Below, in pieces: positions 47,976 through 58,218 of a DNA stretch of 64,000 bases (positions are counted from its first letter, which is position 1; every line of letters starts with the position of its first letter). The DNA comes from Saprospiraceae bacterium (GTDB lineage: Bacteria; Bacteroidota; Bacteroidia; Chitinophagales; Saprospiraceae), in NCBI GenBank assembly GCA_016722295.1, contig JADKGL010000008.1, forward strand, positions 120,334 to 184,333. Reading direction: 5' to 3'. The translations under genes were made by a program, and so were the position numbers. The notes beneath the pieces are model-generated. The model made no database searches, was not told where the DNA came from, and saw only the letters and a program-made list of their open reading frames with translations.

Positions 47976-48646
47976 CTAGCAATACTTATTTTATTTGATA
48001 ATTCGCTTTTAAATTCTTGCATCCATCGGATGTGCCCATAAATAGCTAATCCTAAAAAAATTAAATATTCAAATGACACAAATATGATTCCCTTTGAAAA
48101 ATATAAATAAACACAAATTATGTCTACAAGAATCCACAGGATCCAGTTCTCCAAAATTCGTCTAGCCATTAATGTATTTGCTACGACACTCGTCACCGCA
48201 ACAAATGTATCTGCATAGGCAAAGGCGGCAGGATTAGGAAATAGAGAAGGCAACCAAATGTGAATTTTTGAAATGCAAAATCCAAGCAACAATGTTGCCA
48301 CAACAATACAAATAGACCATTGAATTCGTTGTCGATGTGAAAGCAACTTTATTTTTACTTCAATTGTATTCTTTTTTAACCAATAAATCCAACCATAAAT
48401 TCCAATAGCAAAAAAATAAACTTGTAGAAACATATCCGAATACAAATGCACTCGATAAAAAATTATAAAAAATAATACGATATTTATCAAACCAATTGGC
48501 CAAGTATAAATATTTGATTTTGCAGCAAGAAAAACCGCTATAATACCGGCCAAAGTCCCTACAAACTCAATATAGCTGACAGGATAATTTAAAATTTCAA
48601 AAAACACATGATTGATATCAAAAAAAGACAACCAATTCATTTTCAA
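47972..48646 (-). CDS. pnuC: PnuC-type vitamin B3 (nicotinamide riboside) transporter
   Basis: This 224-residue membrane protein has seven predicted helices and the PnuC motifs: EFVGTLAGIIAVFLAAKSNI, YTWPIGLINIVLFFIIFYRV, LYSDMFLQVYFFAIGIYGWI with YW, and a C-terminal NWILWILVDIICVYLYFSKG. PnuC proteins carry nicotinamide riboside (or, in close relatives, riboflavin or thiamine) by facilitated diffusion. No salvage kinase gene is adjacent, so the exact vitamin is uncertain. It is followed by the TlpA-like gene. Confidence 0.88.
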   Translation of the reverse strand: MKMNWLSFFDINHVFFEILNYPVSYIEFVGTLAGIIAVFLAAKSNIYTWPIGLINIVLFFIIFYRVHLYSDMFLQVYFFAIGIYGWIYWLKKNTIEVKIKLLSHRQRIQWSICIVVATLLLGFCISKIHIWLPSLFPNPAAFAYADTFVAVTSVVANTLMARRILENWILWILVDIICVYLYFSKGIIFVSFEYLIFLGLAIYGHIRWMQEFKSELSNKISIAR

Positions 48647-48782
48647 TGAAGATTATTTCAATTCAAAACAAAAGTAGACAGAAAGCTTCAAATTATATTC
48701 AAAATCATCTATTCTAAGAAGGAAATAGGAATTGAGCCAGAAAATTCCGACATTTGCACTTCAAACAGACAAATAATTTTTT

Positions 48783-50051
48783 ATGAATCAAAGAGTATAT
48801 TCAGACTCAGAGATCTATCCATTAAAAAAAGTCATCATACATAGTCCTGATGAAGGGATTGCTAGGATCAGTCCTAGACGAGCTGAGGAATTGTTATTCG
48901 ATGATATTGTTCATTTACCAACGATGCAAAAAGAGCATCAAATCTACCGCGAAGTACTACATACCTTCGTTGGAGAGGAGAATGTGCTCGAAACTGAGCA
49001 ATTAATATTGGAAGGTCTGAATGCTGCACCTGATATCAAAATAGAATTACTTACTTTAATTAAAGAATTCGAAGAGTTACCAAGTCAAACTGTAAAACTA
49101 CTAAAGGAATTACCTAATGAGATATTAGCTGAAGTCCTGATCTCTGGATACTATAAAAATGAAGATTTAATCGTTTTTGATCCTATACCAAATTTTATTT
49201 TCACTAGAGATATAGCCATTACGATAAACGATCATGTCGTCATCACCAAGGCTTCAAAATATGTGCGACACCGAGAGAATCTATTGACAAGATTTATCTT
49301 TCACGCACACCCATATTTTAGTTTTTTAAACACTCAAAACAAACTTATTAATCTCAATTTAGTAGATGAATTTCCTCCTTCTAAAAAAGGGGAACCGATA
49401 TCTATTGAAGGTGGCGATATGATGATTTTGAATAAAGATTATCTACTCATCGGATGCAGTGAACGTACTACTGATCATGCATTACAATCTCTCAAAAAAG
49501 TTCTATTTGAAAGAAATATTGTAAAAAATATAGTCGAAATTGATGTACCGAAAGAGAGATCTTTTATGCACATCGACACCATCTTCACACAGATTAATCA
49601 CAATCATTATGTGGGCTACAAACCCATTGTCAAAGATGGATTGGGATCATACGTGACTGTTCATCGTAAAAGTGGTGGAATGGTAGAGTATCCAAGTGTG
49701 ACTGATTTCCTTTTATCTGAAATCAATTCTAATATTGAATTCATATGGAGTGGCAATGGTGAGTCACCATATCAAGAGCGCGAACAATGGACCGATGGAT
49801 GTAATCTACTTACTATAAAACCTGGGGTTGCATTAACATATGATCGAAATCCTTTCACAGAAAAAGCCTTTATTGCAATGGGATATAATGTAATTCACGC
49901 TACAAATTATTTAGCTGAAGTAATGGCTAAAAACATTGATCCGTCGAAATTAGAAAATACAATCATCACATTATCCAGTAGCGAATTATCAAGGGCTAGA
50001 GGTGGTACACATTGTATGTCTTGTCCCGTATTACGTGAAGCTCAAGGATAA
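48783..50051 (+). CDS. Arginine deiminase family protein
   Basis: This 422-residue guanidino-group-modifying enzyme has FDPIPNFIFTRDIAITINDH (substrate-binding FTRD), a block beginning SIEGGDMMILNKDYLLIGCS, RSFMHIDTIFTQINHNHYVG (catalytic His in the MH-x-DT motif) and the C-terminal SRARGGTHCMSCPVLRE with the nucleophilic Cys. These match bacterial arginine deiminase, which hydrolyses arginine to citrulline and ammonia. The rest of an arc operon (arcB/arcC) is absent; the role in arginine catabolism versus another guanidine substrate is therefore open. The product is probably cytoplasmic. Confidence 0.85.
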   Translation: MNQRVYSDSEIYPLKKVIIHSPDEGIARISPRRAEELLFDDIVHLPTMQKEHQIYREVLHTFVGEENVLETEQLILEGLNAAPDIKIELLTLIKEFEELPSQTVKLLKELPNEILAEVLISGYYKNEDLIVFDPIPNFIFTRDIAITINDHVVITKASKYVRHRENLLTRFIFHAHPYFSFLNTQNKLINLNLVDEFPPSKKGEPISIEGGDMMILNKDYLLIGCSERTTDHALQSLKKVLFERNIVKNIVEIDVPKERSFMHIDTIFTQINHNHYVGYKPIVKDGLGSYVTVHRKSGGMVEYPSVTDFLLSEINSNIEFIWSGNGESPYQEREQWTDGCNLLTIKPGVALTYDRNPFTEKAFIAMGYNVIHATNYLAEVMAKNIDPSKLENTIITLSSSELSRARGGTHCMSCPVLREAQG

Positions 50052-50058
50052 CGCAAAC

Positions 50059-50484
50059 ATGTTTTCACATACCATCCAGACGAGAGTGCGATATAGCGAA
50101 ACCGACAAAATGGGTTATGTATATTATGGCAATTATACCCATTACTATGAAATAGGAAGAGTTGAAACATTGCGAAGTTTAGGTATCGAATATCGAATGA
50201 TGGAAGATGATCTACATATTTTTCTACCAGTAAAATCATTGAATGTCCGCTATTTGCGTCCGGCCTATTATGACGATTTGATCACGATCAAAACTTCAAT
50301 TCTTCATATTCCAGACACAAGCATTCAATTTGAATCATTATTATACAATGAGAAAAATGAATTGTTAAACCAAGCATTAGTGCAACTTGTGTTTGTCAGT
50401 TCAATTACGAAGAAAAAAATTAATGCACCAGATTTTATTCTTGAAAAATTAAAGCCTTACTTTGAAACCCAAAAAAAGAATTAG
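50059..50484 (+). CDS. Acyl-CoA thioesterase (4HBT/YbgC-like)
   Basis: This 141-residue hot-dog-fold protein has the YbgC-type start TRVRYSETDKMGYVYYGNYT, with the catalytic Asp/Glu region ETDKMG, then HYYEIGRVETLRSLGIEYRM and YLRPAYYDDLITIKTSI. It should hydrolyse short acyl-CoA thioesters. The ATG at 50059 is chosen; an upstream in-frame start at 50002 lies inside the arginine deiminase gene and lacks homology. Its end overlaps the start of the YihY gene by 23 bases. Confidence 0.9.
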   Translation: MFSHTIQTRVRYSETDKMGYVYYGNYTHYYEIGRVETLRSLGIEYRMMEDDLHIFLPVKSLNVRYLRPAYYDDLITIKTSILHIPDTSIQFESLLYNEKNELLNQALVQLVFVSSITKKKINAPDFILEKLKPYFETQKKN

Positions 50485-51454
50485 TTGGTCTACAAGATTT
50501 GCTTCACTTCCTGTGATTCAAAACATTATTGATTGGTCAAAAAATCATACTTTTCCTGGATTCCAAGGTATAAGCATGTATAACATTTTTACATTTATTA
50601 AAAATGAAATCAAAAACAATGATCTCAATGTTCGAGCCAGTGCGATTTCATTTAGCTTTTTTCTAGCATTGTTTCCATCCTTAATATTTATTTTTACGCT
50701 GACAGCATATTTGCCAAAAAGTCTCGACTTTTATAAAGTGCTAGAAGATTCTTTATTTGCCTTAATGCCAGATAAAGCAGAGGATTATTTTTGGAAGAAT
50801 ATTGTTTCAGGAATAAGACCAAGAGCTAAAGGCGGAATTCTATCTGTCGGAGTATTATTGGCTGTCTATTTCGCTTCAGAAGGTATGATGTCTCTTATGC
50901 GTGGATTTGATAAAACATACAAATCTTCTTTTCGCAAAAGGTCATGGCTGGAGAAACAAAGCATTGCACTATTTCTCACATTTCTATTTAGTATATTGAT
51001 GATTTTTTCTATACTAGTTTTGATTCTGGGCACTCAAATTTTTCAATGGATATTTGGAATTTTAAAGTTGAGTAAATTGGCATTAATTTCAGTAAAATTA
51101 TTGCAGTACATTATAATTTCAATCCTGTTTTATACCATAGTCGCATTGATCTATCGCTATGGCCCGGCACTTCGGAAACCCTTAAAACGATTTACACCTG
51201 GAGCCATATTTACTACTTTTTTTTCTATAGTTAGTTCAATCCTATTTGGCTATTTTGTCGATCATTTTTCAAATTATCACAAAGTCTATGGCGCCATATC
51301 AGCCTTAATTATTACCCTGGTTTGGATTCGAATCAATGTATTAATACTTATACTAGGATTTGAATTAAATGCTTCGATTGCTGTAAATCGGGATCTTCAA
51401 GAAGCGAATAAAATCAATTTATTGCGCGAGATAAAAAATGATTCATTGGCATAG
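50462..51454 (+). CDS. YihY/BrkB-family membrane protein
   Basis: This 330-residue inner-membrane protein has about six helices. The YihY hallmarks are DLNVRASAISFSFFLALFPS (the A-x-x-(I/L)-(S/T)-(F/Y) segment), LSVGVLLAVYFASEGMMSLM and RGFDKTYK. YGPALRKPLKRFTPGAIFTT and FDHFSNYHKVYGAISALIIT-like segments follow (here VDHFSNYHKVYG). The family was once called ribonuclease BN in error; its function is unknown. The start is a TTG overlapping the thioesterase gene, with no better ATG upstream of the first helix. Confidence 0.87.
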   Translation: MKPKKRISWSTRFASLPVIQNIIDWSKNHTFPGFQGISMYNIFTFIKNEIKNNDLNVRASAISFSFFLALFPSLIFIFTLTAYLPKSLDFYKVLEDSLFALMPDKAEDYFWKNIVSGIRPRAKGGILSVGVLLAVYFASEGMMSLMRGFDKTYKSSFRKRSWLEKQSIALFLTFLFSILMIFSILVLILGTQIFQWIFGILKLSKLALISVKLLQYIIISILFYTIVALIYRYGPALRKPLKRFTPGAIFTTFFSIVSSILFGYFVDHFSNYHKVYGAISALIITLVWIRINVLILILGFELNASIAVNRDLQEANKINLLREIKNDSLA

Positions 51455-52079
51455 CAACTTCAGCAACTTTCATAATTTGTTGTAATAGTTTTGGAGAGCA
51501 AATCCATTGTTCATCCATCACATGAAAATAATAAAATGCTTTGTTGAAAATCAATGGGTGCGTATCGCTGTAGATCTTTAAATCTTTGGGCAACACTTTA
51601 TTTCGTGCGCCACGTATTTCTCCAAATGTAGATTTAAATTTTTTATTGGTGATGATTTGATCTAATTCTTTGGAATTAGTAGCAATTCGCTTTCGGATCG
51701 ATGTCAAACTATTCGCATCAGGTTCATAAATACCCGAATAAACTCGAATCTCATTTGCTTTTAATTCAATATAGAATCCAGGATTCCTAAAATCTTTTCT
51801 TCCTCCGGGAGCAATGATGGCAGACATATGAATTTTATATGGACTTTTATCTTTACCAAATCGTACATCTCTATAAATTCGAAAAATGGATTCCTTGGAT
51901 GTAATTTCCATATTGGGAAAAAATGCCTTCATTGGTTCAATCAAATCAGTGACAAATTTTTCAAAAGGCTGTTCCACATGAACTTTAAATATCTCCTTAT
52001 TTGCAGCAAACCAATCGCGATTATTATTGACTTCCAAATCAGCTAAAAACTTTTGTGTTCTTTCAGTAAAATATACCAT
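51414..52079 (-). CDS. DUF2461 domain protein
   Basis: This 221-residue cytoplasmic protein matches DUF2461/TIGR02453: TQKFLADLEVNNNRDWFAAN near the start, then IFRIYRDVRFGKDKSPYKIH and FYIELKANEIRVYSGIYEPD. The family's function is unknown. It is convergent with, and overlaps by 41 bases, the YihY gene. The final residues (MNHFLSRAIN) lie within that overlap. Confidence 0.88.
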   Translation of the reverse strand: MVYFTERTQKFLADLEVNNNRDWFAANKEIFKVHVEQPFEKFVTDLIEPMKAFFPNMEITSKESIFRIYRDVRFGKDKSPYKIHMSAIIAPGGRKDFRNPGFYIELKANEIRVYSGIYEPDANSLTSIRKRIATNSKELDQIITNKKFKSTFGEIRGARNKVLPKDLKIYSDTHPLIFNKAFYYFHVMDEQWICSPKLLQQIMKVAEVAMPMNHFLSRAIN

Positions 52080-52147
52080 TGCTTTTTTTTTGCAAAATTA
52101 ATTCATTTAAATCAAAAATGAAATTATGGATTAATTACCTTTATCTC

Positions 52148-52732
52148 ATGATTTATAAATTCAAAGAATACATTCCAGTCATTCACCCTACTGCATTTGT
52201 ACATCCATTAGCAGCTGTGACAGGATGTGTAAGCATTGGAAAAAATTGTTACATTGGTCCATTTGCTGCGATACGAGGAGACTTTGGTGAAATCGAAATA
52301 GAAGACGGCTGTAATGTGCAAGAGCATTGCATGATTCACATGTTTCCTGGAGTCAAAGTACTATTGAAACAAAACGCTCATATCGGTCATGGCGCTGTGA
52401 TTCATGGCGCAGAAATTGGGGCGAATTGTCTCATAGGGATGAATTCTGTGATCATGGATGATAGTATCATTGGGGATGAATGTATTATTGGTGCTATGAG
52501 TTTTATACCTGAAAAATCTAACATCCCGTCACGATCCTTAGCTGTAGGTAGTCCTTATAAAATTATTAAATCTGTAAGTGACGACATGATTCATTGGAAA
52601 ACAAAAGGCACTGCACTATATCAAACACTTGCTGAAGAATGTCACCAATATCTTTCACCATGCGAGCCTCTTGATGAGAAGCCACCAAACTATCCCACAC
52701 CAACGGGTGAATATCATTCTTGGAAAAGATAA
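52148..52732 (+). CDS. Gamma-carbonic-anhydrase-like hexapeptide-repeat protein (PaaY-like)
   Basis: This 194-residue left-handed beta-helix protein contains CVSIGKNCYIGPFAAIRGDF, CNVQEHCMIHMFPGVKVLLK and AHIGHGAVIHGAEIGANCLI, carrying the three metal His residues seen in gamma-carbonic anhydrases. The C-terminal TPTGEYHSWKR-type tail and EECHQYL segment resemble PaaY, a thioesterase of phenylacetate breakdown. Other paa genes are absent, so only the fold and a likely Zn/Fe site are claimed. The ATG at 52148 is chosen because the upstream in-frame stretch lacks family similarity. Confidence 0.85.
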   Translation: MIYKFKEYIPVIHPTAFVHPLAAVTGCVSIGKNCYIGPFAAIRGDFGEIEIEDGCNVQEHCMIHMFPGVKVLLKQNAHIGHGAVIHGAEIGANCLIGMNSVIMDDSIIGDECIIGAMSFIPEKSNIPSRSLAVGSPYKIIKSVSDDMIHWKTKGTALYQTLAEECHQYLSPCEPLDEKPPNYPTPTGEYHSWKR

Positions 52733-52747
52733 ATATACTTCTATATT

Positions 52748-54231
52748 TTATTTTTGATATTCATAACATCCGATATCGGGTGATTGAGGATCGCGTAGTT
52801 TTTGATCTAAATCAAATTGAATTGAAGTAACATATTTCGCCTTATTCTCTGCTGCTGAAAGTGTGTCAAGATGAAAATTATCTTTGGATATATCCTTAAA
52901 TAATTTTGCTGATGAAATCCCATTTAAACAATTCGTAGTATAATCAGTAATAAAATTTGGAAAATTGCCTTGCTTCAACAAATCTTTAACGCGAAAGATA
53001 CAATGATCAATGCTCACTTGAAACCCAGCACCGCTTATACTATCCATCCAAAATTCATCATCATTAGAGCCATACAAGATACTATTTGATATGCTACAAT
53101 GTAAATCATACCTAATGATTGATTGACAAAATGGTGGATCTTGACATCGAAAATTAGACAACTGAACCGAAGATTCTTCATTCCCATAATTTGCAAATGT
53201 GCAATATTGAATAGTATAATTACCACCGGTAGAAAAAGACACGGACTGTTGCCCTTGATTAAAAAACAAACAATTTTCCACACTGACATTTGCTGAATTA
53301 GCAGCAACTCCAGAATATGTATTGTTATAGATGATACAATTCTTCAACTCACATTCTGCAAGTGAATCTACATAGATTCCCAACAAATTATTTTTAATCA
53401 CTGCATTATTAAATATATTCCCTTTACTTTCTTGATCAATCGCAATCCCCGACCATTGACCTCTTATATTCTCATAACTTTTTTCCAATCGTACGCCTTG
53501 AAAAATCACTGGCTCAGCATAAGTACCATTAACTTCAATACTTGCATTTTTTCCAATTATGATTCTTCCATCATTATAAAAAAATGTCTCATTTGCGAGT
53601 TCTTTGCTTTCGTTATTCCACCGTAAACGTAGATTTTTGTTCCTTTTGGAATTTGCAATTTTCCATTATCAAAATAAACTACGCCATAAAATATATTCGG
53701 CAATGTGTTATCTAAAACTAAAGTCGTTCCTTGTAGATCAAGCAAACTTATTTGCCCTTGATTGGACTTGGCTGGAAAATAATTGGCATTTTGTCCCCAA
53801 GCTTCTAAATAGATTTTTTGAGCTACATTATTAACGAGCAAATTAAGGGAATCCAAAATAATAAATGGACTTTGACTAACAGGCATATCTGGATTTACAG
53901 TTACTTCCACAAATACATATAGACTGTCTTTTGGGCGAATCTCTAAATTTTCGAAACTATTTCCCGGGAGTCCATCAACATTCAGTCGAAAAAATGATTG
54001 TCCTAACTCTATTTTTTGAATCTTCAGAAACTTGTCATATGGATTATAAATTTTAAAAATACGAATAGCAGAACCCAATGTGGTAAACACAGTATCGAAG
54101 CGAATGGTATCAGTAGAATATTTTGGAAGATCTGTATTGCCATCCGCAAACTCCATTTTATCACAAGAGTTTAAAAACAAAGTACTTATAAAAGCGAACA
54201 GCAATGCATAGTGCAGAAAGTATTTTGGCAT
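52748..54231 (-). CDS. Right-handed beta-helix lipoprotein (single frameshift)
   Basis: A lipoprotein signal (LLFAFISTLFLNSCDKMEF, lipid Cys near residue 23) starts the ORF at 54231. The N-terminal ~215 residues are beta-rich (TIRFDTVFTTLGSAIRIFKI; NIFYGVVYFDNGKLQIPKGT), and the frame breaks near 53615. Adding one A to the coding strand there reads YGGNNESKELANETFFYND and continues to 52748. The second part has parallel-beta-helix rungs (NIFNNAVIKNNLLGIYVDSL; CELKNCIIYNNTYSGVAANS; VENCLFFNQ). The ~494-residue product probably binds or cleaves a polysaccharide at the surface, but no catalytic residues can be named. Monocistronic. Confidence 0.8.
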
Positions 54232-54280
54232 TGTTAAATATTTGATGCAAATGAAACGAAGATATAACAGAAATTTATAC

Positions 54281-54288
54281 TATTTTTG
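54281..54288 (+). promoter_or_regulatory. Candidate -7 element for the glycosyltransferase operon
   Basis: TATTTTTG is an exact TANNTTTG match, 15 bases before the ATG of the small membrane protein at 54304. No clear -33 TTTG is seen. It would drive the run of four genes to 58055. Confidence 0.4.
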
Positions 54289-54303
54289 CATAAAATTCTT
54301 GAA

Positions 54304-54459
54304 ATGGCAGAAAAAAGTGAATCAAGGTCAAAAGATATGATGATTTTTGTGGTTTCTACAATAATCATGTGTGTATTATTGTGGTGTTGCCCAGCATGGT
54401 TTTGGGTGCCATTGCCCTTCGTTTTGACTTATTTGACCAAAGCGTTTGATGCTATTTAA
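54304..54459 (+). CDS. 51-residue membrane protein
   Basis: This short ORF begins MAEKSESRSKDMMIFVVSTI and continues as one long hydrophobic stretch with CVLLWCCPAWFWVPLPFVLT, ending LTKAFDAI. A charged N-terminus and one or two membrane helices are evident, with a CC pair. It starts 15 bases after an exact -7 box and ends 29 bases before the dolichol-phosphate-mannose-synthase-like GT2 gene, which supports a real gene. No family is recognised; a helper of the adjacent membrane glycosyltransferases is a guess. Confidence 0.6.
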   Translation: MAEKSESRSKDMMIFVVSTIIMCVLLWCCPAWFWVPLPFVLTYLTKAFDAI

Positions 54460-54488
54460 CGCATTGTTCTTACTATAATTAACGCAGG

Positions 54489-55187
54489 ATGATCGTCGAT
54501 GTGATTATCCCTGCTTTGAATGAAGAAAAATCCATAGCTCTCGTCATTCAGGACATCCCAAGTTATCTTGTTCGCAATATTTATGTATGTGATAATGGAA
54601 GCACAGATAATACTGCAGCCAATGCAAAATCTGCTGGAGCTATCGTCGTCCATGAAGCAAAAAAAGGTTATGGTGCAGCTTGTTTAAAAGGAATCTCGAC
54701 TATATCTAATACCAATGCCCCACCCGATATCCTCGTCTTCATTGATGGTGATTATTCTGATTATCCTCAAGAACTAGAATCCCTTATCAAACCTATAATA
54801 GATTCAAACAAAGATTTAGTGATTGGATCACGAGTACTAGGTCTTGCAGACAAAGGTTCGTTGACACCAGTTCAAAAATTTGGCAATGCATTATCGACCA
54901 AACTGATTTCATTATTATTCAATGAGCATTTCACAGACCTTGGCCCATTCAGAGCTATTCGATGGGAAAGCCTTATGAAACTGAATATGGTCGATCAAAA
55001 CTATGGCTGGACAGTGGAGATGCAAGTCAAGGCTGCAAAGCTAAAAATGGATTGTTGTGAGGTTCCAGTCAACTACAAAAACAGGATCGGCAAGTCCAAA
55101 GTCTCGGGTACAATCAAAGGCTCAATTTTGGCTGGATATAAAATTTTAAGCACTATTTTCAAGCATTATAATATGTTTATTAAATAA
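54489..55187 (+). CDS. GT2 glycosyltransferase, polyprenyl-phosphate-sugar synthase type
   Basis: This 232-residue cytoplasmic or membrane-associated enzyme has the GT2 start DVIIPALNEEKSIALVIQDI, the NDP-sugar motif YVCDNGSTDNTAANAKSAGA, a DxD-type FIDGDYSDYPQELESL and the acceptor motif FTDLGPFRAIRWESLMKLNM. It lacks the C-terminal membrane helices of DPM synthase, as do many bacterial homologues. It probably makes polyprenyl-phosphate hexose, which the downstream GT-C enzyme could use as donor (inference from gene order). Confidence 0.87.
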   Translation: MIVDVIIPALNEEKSIALVIQDIPSYLVRNIYVCDNGSTDNTAANAKSAGAIVVHEAKKGYGAACLKGISTISNTNAPPDILVFIDGDYSDYPQELESLIKPIIDSNKDLVIGSRVLGLADKGSLTPVQKFGNALSTKLISLLFNEHFTDLGPFRAIRWESLMKLNMVDQNYGWTVEMQVKAAKLKMDCCEVPVNYKNRIGKSKVSGTIKGSILAGYKILSTIFKHYNMFIK

Positions 55188-55260
55188 GATGTCAATGTTT
55201 AGCAAAGCATATTTATTTTGAATAAAGTTCTAATATGTTATCATACATTTGGTTTCAATT

Positions 55261-56737
55261 ATGGAAAGATTTCAAATTATTCTGATAGCGGTTTATACTG
55301 CTTGCTTATTGTACATGACTATCTTCAGTCTCATTCAGCTTGGATTACTCAAAGAATTTCGAAAAAAGCGAAAAGACAATAAGCCACTTCCACCATTAAC
55401 ATCTGAAGATCCACACCCGATGGTTACGATTCAGTTGCCATTATTCAATGAGATGTTTGTGGTCGAAAGATTGATAGACAATATCATGAAGATCAATTAC
55501 CCAAAAGATAAATTAGAAATTCAGGTCCTTGATGACTCCACTGATGACTCTGTACAGTTGGCTATCAATAAGGTCAACCATTATAAAAATCTTGGATATA
55601 ATATAAAGCATATTCATCGCACAGATCGCAGCGGCTACAAAGCTGGAGCATTGAAAGAAGGGATGAAACATGCAGAAGGTGAATTTATTGCAATCTTTGA
55701 TGCAGACTTCTTACCAGAGCCAGATTTTTTGATCAAGGCAATGCCTTATTTTCATAATGACAAAATTGGTGTAGTTCAAACTCGCTGGGAACATTTGAAT
55801 GAAGACTATTCATTATTGACCAAACTTCAAGCATTCCAGTTGAATGTACACTTTACAGTAGAGCAAGCAGGAAGATGTGCTGCAGGTCATTTTTTACAAT
55901 TCAATGGTACAGCAGGAATCTGGAGAAGAACTGCAATCGACGAAGCTGGAGGATGGCATTCAGATACATTGACTGAGGACTTAGACTTAAGTTATAGGGC
56001 GCAATTGAAAGGTTGGAAAATTCAATACGTAGAAGATATCATTTGCCCTGCAGAATTACCTGCAGAAATTTATGGATTGAAATCACAGCAATTCCGTTGG
56101 ATGAAAGGTGGTGCAGAAAATACAAGAAAATTATTACCTACAATATTAAAAGCAGATCTACCTGCTAGTATAAAATTCCACTCCGCAATGCACTGATGGC
56201 TTCAGGAATTTTCTTCATCATCCTTTGGGTTGGTATCTTAAGTGTACCAGTGTTGTGGGCGATGGATGATCTTGGACTAAAGGCGACATTCATGGGATTC
56301 TGTTTATTGGGTACATTGGCAGTGATGTCTGTGTTCTATGAAGCAAATGTAATGATGTGTTGGAAAGAAAAAGGAGTGACAAATCGTTTTTGGAAATTCG
56401 TAATGTTGTTTCCACTATTCATGGCAGTGTCGATGGGATTCAGTTTACACAATAGCATAGCAGTAATACAAGGATATTGGGGTAAAAAATCAAGTTTTGT
56501 TCGCACTCCAAAAATGAATATTTTGAATGTAAAAGATAAACTAAAATCAAATCAATACGTGATCCAAAAATCGATCTTACATTGATCGCAGAAGCTTTGT
56601 TCTTTTGCTATTTTGTCTTTGCAATTGGTCTAGGTGTTTATTTGGAATATTTTGCATTCATGTTATTCCACATCTTATTGTTGACAGGTTTCGGAATTAA
56701 TTTTTTCTACAGCCTACGTCATTTGAGCTTAAAGTAA
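55261..56737 (+). CDS. Processive GT2 membrane glycosyltransferase (two frameshifts)
   Basis: This cellulose-synthase-like GT2 enzyme has an N-terminal helix (FQIILIAVYTACLLYMTIFS) and a catalytic domain with MVTIQLPLFNEMFVVERLID, VLDDSTDDS, FDADFLPEPDF, TLTEDLDLSYRAQLKGWKIQ and the QQFRWMKG box, followed by several membrane helices. The frame breaks twice. Near 56193 one T is missing (HSAMHL-MASGIFFIILW), and near 56540 another is missing (YVDPKIDLTLIAEALFFCYF). Read through, it gives ~492 residues ending SLRHLSLK at 56735-56737. The ATG at 55261 is chosen over 55249. It likely makes a glucan or glycolipid; the product is unknown. Confidence 0.85.
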
Positions 56738-56747
56738 AATATACTAC

Positions 56748-58055
56748 ATGAAGATTTGGAGAATTGTCATTGGTATTCTCCTCTTGCTATGCTTTGAAAT
56801 TCATTTATTGTATTTCGTCAAGCAATCTGATTTCTTTGTTTTATTATTTGATTATACAGGGCTTTTTTCAGTCTATTATTTTCTACTTTATTCTTGCAAA
56901 GAAAAGCTAAGCAATAAATTTCTATTCAGTTTTTTCTTTGCGACACGAGTCGTAGGACTTTGTGCGTTTCCATTGTTGTCTGATGATATCTATAGATTCT
57001 GGTGGGATGGATATTTTAATTTGCAAGGTTTTAATCCATTCCAATACAAGCCGAATGAATTGATTGTATTGCATCCAGAATATCTACAAGATGCTTCAAT
57101 TAAAAGTATCTACCGTCATCTCAACTCACCAGAGTACTACTCAGTCTATCCTGCTATTTGTCAATTTATATTTGTTATGGCCGCCAAAATTAGTTCGACA
57201 AATATTGCCTTATTTGCTATTGTCTTAAAAGTTATATTTACAGCAATAGATTTTATCATTGTTTTTTATCTAAAAAAACTATTAGATACTTTCAATAAAA
57301 GCAATCTTAGCTCCCTACTCTATATTTTAAATCCATTAATACTCATTGAGATTCATGGGAATTTGCATTTTGAGATACTCATCCTTTTGGGCTTATGTCT
57401 TTCGCTATATTATCTGTTTCAAAATTCATTTTTTAAATCAGGATTATGGTTTGGTGTCTCCATCATTGGAAAATTGACTAGTGGGATATTTGCACCAATT
57501 TTTATTACATTTATTTATTTAAAACAAGCTAGAAAAGCGACTCAATTTGTCGCAGCTTTGACTCTTAGTGGCATTTTCTTTTTCCTGTACCCAGGAAAAT
57601 ATTATTCCAATTTTCTACAAAGCATTAGACTATATTTTAAACAATTCGAATTCAATTCTCTTTTGTTTAGACCACTTTACCAATTTAATTTCAATGCAAA
57701 TTTCCATGAATTAAATGCACATCTTGGGCAACTATTATCTAGTTTGTTTATGGCAGTATTTGGTTTTCTATTAATCTCATTTATTAGAAAAAAATTAGAC
57801 TTTTTTCAAGTAATTTGGCTTAGTCTATTTATGTACTTAATATGCAGCGCTACGATTCATCCTTGGTATATCTCTACATTGATATTACTAAGTACATTTT
57901 GTTTTCCTATTAGTACTTTGGCATGGAGCTTTTTGATTGTGGTGAGCTATGCTAAATATAACACTGTTACATTTCCGTCTCTTAGAAATTTCATCTTTTT
58001 TGAGTACATGATTGTAATTTCAATTCTTTGCTATGAAATATTGAAGAGAGAGTAA
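56748..58055 (+). CDS. GT-C family membrane glycosyltransferase
   Basis: This 435-residue protein has about ten hydrophobic helices. A GT-C catalytic loop after the second/third helix carries LLSDDIYRFWWDGYFNLQGF and NPFQYKP. These enzymes take sugar from polyprenyl-phosphate-sugar on the periplasmic face; the DD motif is the expected catalytic pair. The nearest families are GT87/mannosyltransferase-type proteins, but the branch cannot be fixed by eye. It lies 10 bases after the frameshifted GT2 gene and after the polyprenyl-phosphate-sugar synthase gene, which suits its donor. Confidence 0.75.
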   Translation: MKIWRIVIGILLLLCFEIHLLYFVKQSDFFVLLFDYTGLFSVYYFLLYSCKEKLSNKFLFSFFFATRVVGLCAFPLLSDDIYRFWWDGYFNLQGFNPFQYKPNELIVLHPEYLQDASIKSIYRHLNSPEYYSVYPAICQFIFVMAAKISSTNIALFAIVLKVIFTAIDFIIVFYLKKLLDTFNKSNLSSLLYILNPLILIEIHGNLHFEILILLGLCLSLYYLFQNSFFKSGLWFGVSIIGKLTSGIFAPIFITFIYLKQARKATQFVAALTLSGIFFFLYPGKYYSNFLQSIRLYFKQFEFNSLLFRPLYQFNFNANFHELNAHLGQLLSSLFMAVFGFLLISFIRKKLDFFQVIWLSLFMYLICSATIHPWYISTLILLSTFCFPISTLAWSFLIVVSYAKYNTVTFPSLRNFIFFEYMIVISILCYEILKRE

Positions 58056-58218
58056 AGTTAATAATCATTCTAAAATATTAAGTTAACACAACTGGGCTCG
58101 ATGTTGACTCTTAAAATTTTTACTAATCACTTTCCAATATTTGACCTAGGGACAATATCGGATCTAAAATTACAAGAAGCAAAATTGTTTTTATTAAAAA
58201 TCATTTTTCGAAATCAAT

